Below, in pieces: positions 1 to 5,390 of a DNA stretch of 8,098 nt (positions within the stretch are counted from its first letter, which is position 1; the number at the start of each line of letters is the position of its first letter). Under the pieces are notes generated by a model, which was not told the DNA's origin, ran no database searches, and saw nothing but the letters and a program-made list of their open reading frames with translations. Source of the stretch: Candidatus Cloacimonadota bacterium (lineage in GTDB: Bacteria; Cloacimonadota; Cloacimonadia; Cloacimonadales; TCS61); NCBI GenBank assembly GCA_016931665.1, contig JAFGEH010000040.1:1-8098 (forward strand). Reading direction: 5' to 3'. A program made the position numbers and the translations under genes.

Positions 1-963
1 AAAAACTACATTGAAAATCTAAACAATGAGGTTATCGGTAAACTGGAATGGGAAAATAAACCCAAGATCGAGGATAATACCCTGATTCTGGACAGAAACG
101 TTTATTTCAATAAATTATATACTTTTGCCCATACCTCGGATGATCCGACTACCCGGGCAGTCAAGGGGCCATTTCATGGAGACTTCGATAAGTTCCTGCT
201 GAATCTGGATACCAGAATAAACGACAAGCGTCTGAAATTCCTCTTCAATCCCACCGATCAGAACCGGCCCTATTCGTCTCAGGACTTTCATAAGATCATG
301 AAACAGTTTCTGGGGTATAATAACTATTCCAACATCACTATTGTCGATCTCAGTGGCATCCCCTTCGAAATTCTTACCATTACGGTCAGCCTGATCTCGA
401 GACTGGTCTTTGATTTCTGTTTTCATCTTTCCAAGCTGCAGCATTACCGTGAACTTCTCAACGATATCCCTGTCCTCCTGGTTTGTGAAGAAGCGCATAA
501 TTACGCTCCAAGGAGTGATGACGATCGTTACAAGGCCTCCAAGAAATCACTTGAGAAACTGATCAAGGAAGGCCGAAAATACGGCCTGAGCCTGATGGTG
601 ATCAGCCAAAGGCCTTCCGAAGTATCGGAAACCATCTTTGCTCAGTGTAACAATTTCATTGCCCTCAGGCTGACCAATATCAACGATCAGGACTACATCC
701 GGAATCTGATGTCTGATATTTCCAGTAATATCGCTGATTCCCTCCCCAATCTTGCCCCCGGAGAATTCATGATCACCGGAGATGCCGTGATCATGCCCTG
801 CGTAGCCCGGGTAGATAAACCTTTTCCGGAACCTCAGTCCCAGAGCGTAAAGTTCTTTGAAGAGTGGAACAAGGAATGGCGCGAAGTGGATTTCGAAAAT
901 GTCATCAGACGCTGGCGTAAAGAGCAGGTCAATCTGAATAAGGATGATCAGGGAGGAATCTGA
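1..963 (+). CDS. HerA/DUF87-type ATP-binding DNA translocase, C-terminal part (5' end outside window)
   Basis: The reading frame is open from base 1, so the Met codon at 298 is internal; 320 residues of the C-terminal part are visible. The protein resembles the HerA/DUF87 branch (COG0433) of FtsK/HerA hexameric ATPases, which pump or unwind double-stranded DNA in the cytoplasm. Visible evidence is a Walker B strand PVLLVCEEAHNYAP (visible residues 157-170) with the tandem acidic pair, then EGRKYGLSLMVISQRPSEV (about 190-208), the family's sensor region with SQRP, followed by a CNNFIALRLTN strand. The tail, PFPEPQSQSVKFFEEW and a basic segment, is typical of these proteins. The P-loop and N-terminal HAS barrel must lie upstream of the window. 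The stop overlaps the start of the next gene. HerA enzymes act with NurA in end resection, and related ATPases pair with SIR2, DUF4297 or other effectors in phage defence; the partner cannot be seen here. Family call is firm, role uncertain. Confidence 0.88.
   Translation, partial: KNYIENLNNEVIGKLEWENKPKIEDNTLILDRNVYFNKLYTFAHTSDDPTTRAVKGPFHGDFDKFLLNLDTRINDKRLKFLFNPTDQNRPYSSQDFHKIMKQFLGYNNYSNITIVDLSGIPFEILTITVSLISRLVFDFCFHLSKLQHYRELLNDIPVLLVCEEAHNYAPRSDDDRYKASKKSLEKLIKEGRKYGLSLMVISQRPSEVSETIFAQCNNFIALRLTNINDQDYIRNLMSDISSNIADSLPNLAPGEFMITGDAVIMPCVARVDKPFPEPQSQSVKFFEEWNKEWREVDFENVIRRWRKEQVNLNKDDQGGI
951..956 (+). promoter_or_regulatory. Shine-Dalgarno site for the VirK-like gene
   Basis: GGGAGG lies six bases before the ATG at 963, inside the last codons of the HerA-like gene. 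Together with the TGATG stop/start overlap it fixes the start of the downstream gene and indicates translational coupling. Confidence 0.75.
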
Positions 964-1427
964 TGAACAGATCACTGATATTGATCCTGGTTTTTATGGT
1001 GTTATCCGCTTTGGTTGCAGCTGAGGCAATCCAGCTGCTAGACTTCGGCGAACTGGTTTCTGCCCTCACACTGGGAGAGGAAGTCAGGGTGGTGGCTCAT
1101 TACGGTGAATGTCAGCTGATCAGCGGTAACGATATTAAGGAACGTGCTCCTGATGCTGTGGGGGGTATGGTGATAGATGTCTTTGAATATTTTGCCCCGC
1201 AGAGTATAGGCAATCAGGAAGCCTTTCTGGTGTTCTCCCACAGCAGCCTGATCAATTATGGCGGATTCATTTATAATTACGTCAAATTCAAGGTTTCTGA
1301 AGATAATCAGGTTAAGATCACTGCTCAGTATGCGAATGCCCGGGATTTTAACCTGGAAATGGATGAAAATTTCTTTTCCGAGATCAACAACGGACAAAAT
1401 CAGGGTGCAATCTATTTCTACAAATAG
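963..1427 (+). CDS. Small exported VirK-like protein
   Basis: A 154-residue protein with an N-terminal signal peptide: a short basic start (MNR), a hydrophobic core over residues 4-18, and an Ala-rich cleavage region near residues 19-22 (VAAEA). It is therefore probably periplasmic or secreted. The mature part resembles the VirK family (PF06903), named from plant-associated proteobacteria and of unknown biochemical function. The matching features are FGELVSALTLGEEVRVVAHYGEC (residues 28-50, ending in the only cysteine), DAVGGMVIDVFEYF (64-77), FLVFSHSSLI (88-97), YNYVKFKVSED (104-114) and a C-terminal DENFFSEINNGQNQGAIYFY (134-153). No enzyme motif is visible. The start is fixed by GGGAGG six bases upstream and by the one-base overlap with the HerA-like gene, so the two are probably cotranscribed. 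An exported protein behind a cytoplasmic DNA translocase has no obvious functional link. The family assignment is from memory of motif pattern and is moderately sure. Confidence 0.72.
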   Translation: MNRSLILILVFMVLSALVAAEAIQLLDFGELVSALTLGEEVRVVAHYGECQLISGNDIKERAPDAVGGMVIDVFEYFAPQSIGNQEAFLVFSHSSLINYGGFIYNYVKFKVSEDNQVKITAQYANARDFNLEMDENFFSEINNGQNQGAIYFYK

Positions 1428-1432
1428 AAATA
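1413..1432. repeat. Small AT-rich inverted repeat at the convergent gene junction
   Basis: Bases 1413-1420 (TATTTCTA) are perfectly complementary to 1425-1432 (TAGAAATA) around a four-base loop CAAA. The hairpin contains the stop codon of the VirK-like gene. It has only two G-C pairs and no T tract follows on either strand, so it is not a convincing intrinsic terminator, although its place between convergent genes is suggestive. Confidence 0.4.
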
Positions 1433-1454
1433 AGCAGCCACAGATAAAAGAATA

Positions 1455-2741
1455 TTAGAAAGTTGTAACGTCTACGAAATTGAAGTCATCAATCAGCAGG
1501 GTTGGAATCCGGGCATAATATTCCTGTTGAATTGCTGGCCCCAGCGCCAGGATGCGTTCCGTAGCAGTATGAAGGATCTCGTTCCACCGGAAATTATAAA
1601 CAGAATGTTTCACTTCTCCCTTTTCAAAATAAAGTACCCCGTCCCTGGTCAGGCCAGTCCATTCTCCCGTTTTGCGGTCAACCGGGCGTATATACCACAG
1701 GTTATTAACAATTACCCCGTGATCGACCATTTGCATCATCTCTGATTCACTGGTTTCACCCCCGTCCAGTATTATATTATAGGGGTTCATGGCTGGAATC
1801 TGGAGTTTTTTGCCATAATAACGGTCGGTGGTCATGTTCCTGATGACACCCCGCTCAATCCAGTCGATGTTGCTGCCGGGAATTCCTTCCGGACTGAACT
1901 TGCCGGCGATCAGGTCGGGATCATCCAGCCGTGACCTGAATGAAAAATTCTCCCCGAAGAATTTTTTCCCGATTTGACCGGTGAAGGGAGTCACTCCTTC
2001 ATCAGCATTTCGACGATCAAAGGTCCAGATCAGATAGAACATCCACTGCAGAACCGCAGCCGGGCGAAGGATCACCGGAATCCTGCCTGGTTTAAGTTCA
2101 ACAGGCTTTTTCAGGGAATCAAATTGTGAGTTGAGCAGGTCTATCTGTCTGTTCATATCAAATTTTGCATGATCCAGCACCGAATTGGAGACCTTTGTTT
2201 CGACATCATCCTTCTTCATGGTCATCGAGTGCGAAAAAGATGTTGTTTTATCATAACCTTCAAATCCGTTCTTCGTCATGAAATAGGAAGTATTAATATT
2301 TCTTTCGGAGATACCGGAGACTATGGCCTTCCTGATCCTGGCATTCTCCACACATTTCTGAATGTTATCTACCATTGTTTCAATGGTCAGTTCCGCTGTA
2401 TTGGTTGAGAAATTGTCGACTTCCGGAAGTTCACAGGCAGGTTCTGAAGGTACAAATTCCGGATCCGGCTGATTAAGTTTGGCCAGGGATTCTGCTGTTT
2501 TAACAAGATTAAGTAAAGAATCTTGATCCAGGCGGTTAACGGAGGCGGTACCCGTCCTGGCAGCAAAAGCAACGGAAAGGCTCACGCTCTGTTTCTGACC
2601 TGAGATATGCTGAGTGATTCCGTTCTGGGCAAACCTGGTGTAATGCTGGTCGGAATTATTCACACTAAAGGTATAATCATCAGCTGAGCAATTGCTTTGG
2701 ATAAATTTCACCGCGTTCCTGATATTCTGAATTTCTTTCAT
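1455..2741 (-). CDS. tldE: TldE/PmbA, non-catalytic subunit of the TldD/TldE zinc peptidase
   Basis: A 428-residue cytoplasmic protein of the TldD/PmbA family (PmbA of E. coli is about 450 residues). TldE pairs with TldD to form a peptidase that trims unfolded peptides; in enterobacteria it matures microcin B17 and degrades the CcdA antitoxin. The zinc motif is absent, as expected for the E subunit: aligning the strand before it (VILRPAAVLQWMFYLIW, residues 223-239) with TldD puts Phe235, Tyr236 and Thr240 where TldD has His, Glu and His. Family features include FSPEGIPGSNIDWIERGVI (282-300), MNPYNIILDGG (318-328), YIRPVDRKTGEWTGLTRDG (350-368) and a closing PTLLIDDFNFV (413-423). The start is supported by GGGAGG six bases upstream and by an ATGA overlap with the stop of tldD, implying coupled, near-equimolar synthesis. 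It converges on the VirK-like gene with a 27-base gap. Confidence 0.93.
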   Translation of the reverse strand: MKEIQNIRNAVKFIQSNCSADDYTFSVNNSDQHYTRFAQNGITQHISGQKQSVSLSVAFAARTGTASVNRLDQDSLLNLVKTAESLAKLNQPDPEFVPSEPACELPEVDNFSTNTAELTIETMVDNIQKCVENARIRKAIVSGISERNINTSYFMTKNGFEGYDKTTSFSHSMTMKKDDVETKVSNSVLDHAKFDMNRQIDLLNSQFDSLKKPVELKPGRIPVILRPAAVLQWMFYLIWTFDRRNADEGVTPFTGQIGKKFFGENFSFRSRLDDPDLIAGKFSPEGIPGSNIDWIERGVIRNMTTDRYYGKKLQIPAMNPYNIILDGGETSESEMMQMVDHGVIVNNLWYIRPVDRKTGEWTGLTRDGVLYFEKGEVKHSVYNFRWNEILHTATERILALGPAIQQEYYARIPTLLIDDFNFVDVTTF

Positions 2742-4180
2742 TGTGAACCTCCCACTCTGATTTGACGGAAACGGGCGGTTGCGCCTCCATGCGTCATTCT
2801 CCCCCTTTGTCCGGGTTGACCCTTACCGCAATTAGTGACCCCGAAAGTCTGGAAGAATCGCTCATCGCAGATAGCATCAACGCTGTTCCAGAATTCAGGG
2901 TTATTCGATTTATAAATGATTTTCTTCAACGGGCGGACTTTTTTACCATTTTTAATCTCCCAGAACATATCACCACCGAACTGGAAATTGACCCGATGCT
3001 GATCAATGGAAAATGAACCCTGATCTTGGATGTATATCCCATCTCTGGTATCTGCGATCAATTCCTGGGGTGACAATCTTTCTTTACCCGGTTCCAGATA
3101 GAGATTAGGTATCCGGTTGATGGGGAAATCATAATAATTCGTTGCCCGGTTACATCCCCGGCTCATGGTCAGTCCAATAACCGGAGCAGTAGCTCTGGTG
3201 CTGCCATATTCATTCAGGATACCCTCTTTGACAATTAACCATTTCTGGTTGGGGACTCCGTCGTCATCATAACCAGCTGTGGCCAGACCACCGGGAAGAG
3301 TGTTGTCGCCGAAAAAGTTAACCAGAGGAGAACCGTACCGGAATTTTTTCAGTTTTTCAGGTGTGGCAAAAGAAATCCCGGCAAAATCGGCTTCCCAACC
3401 CAGAACCCTGTCCAGTTCAGTAGGATGTCCAACGGATTCATGCATGGTAAGGCTTAAATGGATCGGATCAAGAATAAGATCCCGCCTTTCTTCGGTAGCC
3501 AGTGATCCGGCTCTAACTTTCATGATTGCTTCCTCAGCCACCTTCTCCGCCTTTTCCGCCAGGTTCAGGCTCCGGATCCACTCCCAGCCGGTAGCTTTAC
3601 CGCCGGGCCGGAAACTGCGCGATTGACTGTCCCCTTCTGCGGCGGCAATTGCGGAAAACATCGGTTCAATATAGACTGTGTTGATTCTAATCCTGGCATC
3701 AAGAGTTGACGCAAAATACTTCTCATCTTTCTGACATTCCAGAGTGAAGACAGCCTGGATGATATCCTGAAAATTCAGAAGAGCTTGATTGATCTCCAGC
3801 ATCAGTTCAACTTTTTCGGCAAGGGAAACAGAGAAGGGATCCTCAATCAGGGGAGTGGAATAAGTATCAATATATCCCCTTTCCTGAGCCAGTGTCAATC
3901 CCTTGCCATATTTTATCCGGGAAGATTGCCGGGATATTGCCAGGGCTTTTTTAACGGTTCTTTCTACTTCGTCTCGGGAAAAAGCATTGCTGTGCGCAAA
4001 TCCCCAGGCTCCATCCTTGAATACGCGAATCCCATATCCGTGTGTTTCCCGGAGTGAAGTATTTTTCAGACTGAGATTACGCAGAAAGATTGATTCAGTT
4101 CTGCTATTTTGTATGCGGATATCTGCATAATCCGCTCCCAGGGAACGGGCAGAGTCCATGGCCTGATCAAGTAATTCCAT
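2738..4180 (-). CDS. tldD: TldD, catalytic subunit of the TldD/TldE zinc peptidase
   Basis: A 480-residue metallopeptidase subunit, essentially the same length as E. coli TldD (481). The zinc motif is intact: HESVGH at residues 247-252 within LTMHESVGHPTELDRVLG, where two histidines bind zinc and Glu248 is the catalytic base. The likely third ligand is Cys451 in TNCGKGQPGQ. Other family signatures are YDDDGVPN (304-311), MSRGCNRATNYYDFP (339-353) and GSFSIDQHRVNFQFGG (388-403). With TldE it forms a chamber that cleaves unfolded peptides in the cytoplasm. The ATG at 4180 is chosen because AAAGGAGG stands just upstream; an in-frame ATG at 4207 would add nine residues but has no ribosome site, and those residues encode the Shine-Dalgarno itself. 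The stop overlaps the tldE start. The gene lies 58 bases after the methyltransferase gene, so it may share its transcript. No RiPP precursor or toxin-antitoxin pair is visible nearby to suggest the substrate. Confidence 0.95.
   Translation of the reverse strand: MELLDQAMDSARSLGADYADIRIQNSRTESIFLRNLSLKNTSLRETHGYGIRVFKDGAWGFAHSNAFSRDEVERTVKKALAISRQSSRIKYGKGLTLAQERGYIDTYSTPLIEDPFSVSLAEKVELMLEINQALLNFQDIIQAVFTLECQKDEKYFASTLDARIRINTVYIEPMFSAIAAAEGDSQSRSFRPGGKATGWEWIRSLNLAEKAEKVAEEAIMKVRAGSLATEERRDLILDPIHLSLTMHESVGHPTELDRVLGWEADFAGISFATPEKLKKFRYGSPLVNFFGDNTLPGGLATAGYDDDGVPNQKWLIVKEGILNEYGSTRATAPVIGLTMSRGCNRATNYYDFPINRIPNLYLEPGKERLSPQELIADTRDGIYIQDQGSFSIDQHRVNFQFGGDMFWEIKNGKKVRPLKKIIYKSNNPEFWNSVDAICDERFFQTFGVTNCGKGQPGQRGRMTHGGATARFRQIRVGGSQ
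2748..2753 (-). promoter_or_regulatory. Shine-Dalgarno site for tldE
   Basis: GGGAGG on the minus strand, six bases before the tldE ATG and lying inside the last codons of tldD. It confirms the ATGA-overlap start of tldE. Confidence 0.75.
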
Positions 4181-4238
4181 AGATCCTCCTTTCGTGAAAA
4201 TCAACATTGGTAATCATTTATTTATTCTCATAACAAAA
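4181..4238 (-). other. 58-base spacer between the methyltransferase gene and tldD
   Basis: This is the largest gap in the window. Read on the minus strand it is AT-rich and ends in the tldD ribosome site. I see no hairpin with a T run that would stop transcription, and no pair of -35/-10 boxes good enough to call a promoter. An internal promoter for tldD is possible but unsupported. Confidence 0.5.
4185..4192 (-). promoter_or_regulatory. Strong Shine-Dalgarno site deciding the tldD start
   Basis: AAAGGAGG on the minus strand, four bases before the ATG at 4180. It decides in favour of this start over the in-frame ATG at 4207, which is preceded only by AT-rich sequence without a ribosome-binding motif. 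Confidence 0.85.
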
Positions 4239-5387
4239 TTAATAGAGTTCCAGTTTCAACAGCCTGCCATCCAGATCACCGTTCTTCAGCGGTATCTTCA
4301 TACTGGGTTTCAAACCCAGGCTACCAATCAGTTTTCGATTGCCGCAGAATATGTAAGCTGTGGAACCCTGGCATTTTCTTTTCAGGAAATCACCCAGGTC
4401 TTTATAGAGAAGAGCTGCCGCTGCTTCATCTTCCAGCCTGATTCCGTAAGGTGGATTTGTGACAATTACTGCATTTTTAATTCCCGGATGCAGGCGGAAG
4501 TCCTGCTTTTCCAGTTTGACTCTGTTGCCGCCCGGCAGGGAGTCCAGGTTGGTCCGGGCAGCCCTTACTGCCCTGAAATCGATATCTGAACCATAAATCA
4601 GGTTCTCGGGCAGATCCCGTTTCAATCTTGCCGCTTCCTGCCGGATACCCGTCCAGATATCACGGTTAAAATCAGGCAGAAACTCGAATCCGAAAGTTTC
4701 TTTCTTGTCTGCTGCCGGGATACGGCAATAATCCAGCAGAGCTTCTGCCAGGAGAGTTCCGCTGCCGGCCATCGGATCCAGAAGAGGAACTTCTCCCTTC
4801 CAGCCGGATATCCTGATGACTGCTGCAGCCAGAGTTTCCTGCATGGGGGCGGCCACAGTTTCCAGCCGGTATCCTCTTCTGTGCAGGGAACCGCCGGAAG
4901 TATCCAGATTGATTCTGGCCTTGTTAGCTTCAATATACAGGTTCAGCCAGAGATCAGGATTTTCCCGGTCAATATCTGGCCGTGTCCCTGTTGTTTCACG
5001 GAAGTAATCCACTACAGCGTCCTTGAGCACCTGGGCAGCATACTGGGAATGGGTTATTTTACTGTTAGCCACGGTGGCGAAAATAGCCAGGCTGTTTTCC
5101 GGTTTTAAGAATTTATCCCATTCAATTTTCCGGGCTACCGTATACAGATATTTTGTACTGTGACAATCAAAAGTGATCAAGGGAGCCAGTATTCTATTGA
5201 GCAGCCGGGACCAGAGATTGATCCGGTAAATATGTGCTAGATCTGTGCGGAACCAGATTCCGCGGTAGGCCTTCTGGATCTCTTTAACTCCAAATTCCTT
5301 TAACTCGGCAGCCCCCAGGTCTTCCATCTCTCCGGCAACCTGGGCAAAAAACCTGCCGGTATTCTGATATTCAAAAGCATTTTTCAT
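4239..5387 (-). CDS. THUMP-domain SAM-dependent RNA methyltransferase (RlmL/YpsC type)
   Basis: A 382-residue methyltransferase expected to make N2-methylguanosine in 23S rRNA; E. coli RlmL does this at G2445. An N-terminal ferredoxin-like and THUMP RNA-binding region covers about residues 1-160. The family motif TSGGSLHRRGYR (163-174) links it to the Rossmann-fold catalytic domain. There, DPMAGSGTLLAEA (204-216) is the SAM-binding motif I, GSDID (266-270) the acidic motif that binds the SAM ribose, and TNPPYGIRL (310-318) the NPPY catalytic motif for amino-group methylation. The length matches the single-domain YpsC form found in Gram-positives and many other bacteria, not the double E. coli RlmL, which is fused to RlmK. 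The start ATG at 5387 has AGGA seven bases upstream and lies three bases after the stop of the MutL-like gene, so the two are surely cotranscribed. A tRNA guanine N2-methyltransferase of the Trm14/TrmN type is a less likely alternative. Confidence 0.92.
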   Translation of the reverse strand: MKNAFEYQNTGRFFAQVAGEMEDLGAAELKEFGVKEIQKAYRGIWFRTDLAHIYRINLWSRLLNRILAPLITFDCHSTKYLYTVARKIEWDKFLKPENSLAIFATVANSKITHSQYAAQVLKDAVVDYFRETTGTRPDIDRENPDLWLNLYIEANKARINLDTSGGSLHRRGYRLETVAAPMQETLAAAVIRISGWKGEVPLLDPMAGSGTLLAEALLDYCRIPAADKKETFGFEFLPDFNRDIWTGIRQEAARLKRDLPENLIYGSDIDFRAVRAARTNLDSLPGGNRVKLEKQDFRLHPGIKNAVIVTNPPYGIRLEDEAAAALLYKDLGDFLKRKCQGSTAYIFCGNRKLIGSLGLKPSMKIPLKNGDLDGRLLKLELY

Positions 5388-5390
5388 ATT

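Noticed and set aside
298..963. Met codon at 298 as the start of the ATPase gene
   Set aside because: The frame is open back to base 1 and the upstream residues read as normal protein continuing the same domain, so the gene begins outside the window.
547..975. 142-codon minus-strand open frame over the HerA-like gene
   Set aside because: It is antisense to the Walker B and sensor motifs of a recognised family, so it is a shadow.
4181..4207. In-frame ATG at 4207 as the tldD start
   Set aside because: No ribosome-binding site precedes it and the extra nine codons include the AAAGGAGG that serves the ATG at 4180.
4181..4238. Promoter or terminator in the spacer before tldD
   Set aside because: Only generally AT-rich sequence is present; no convincing -35/-10 pair and no stem with a T run.
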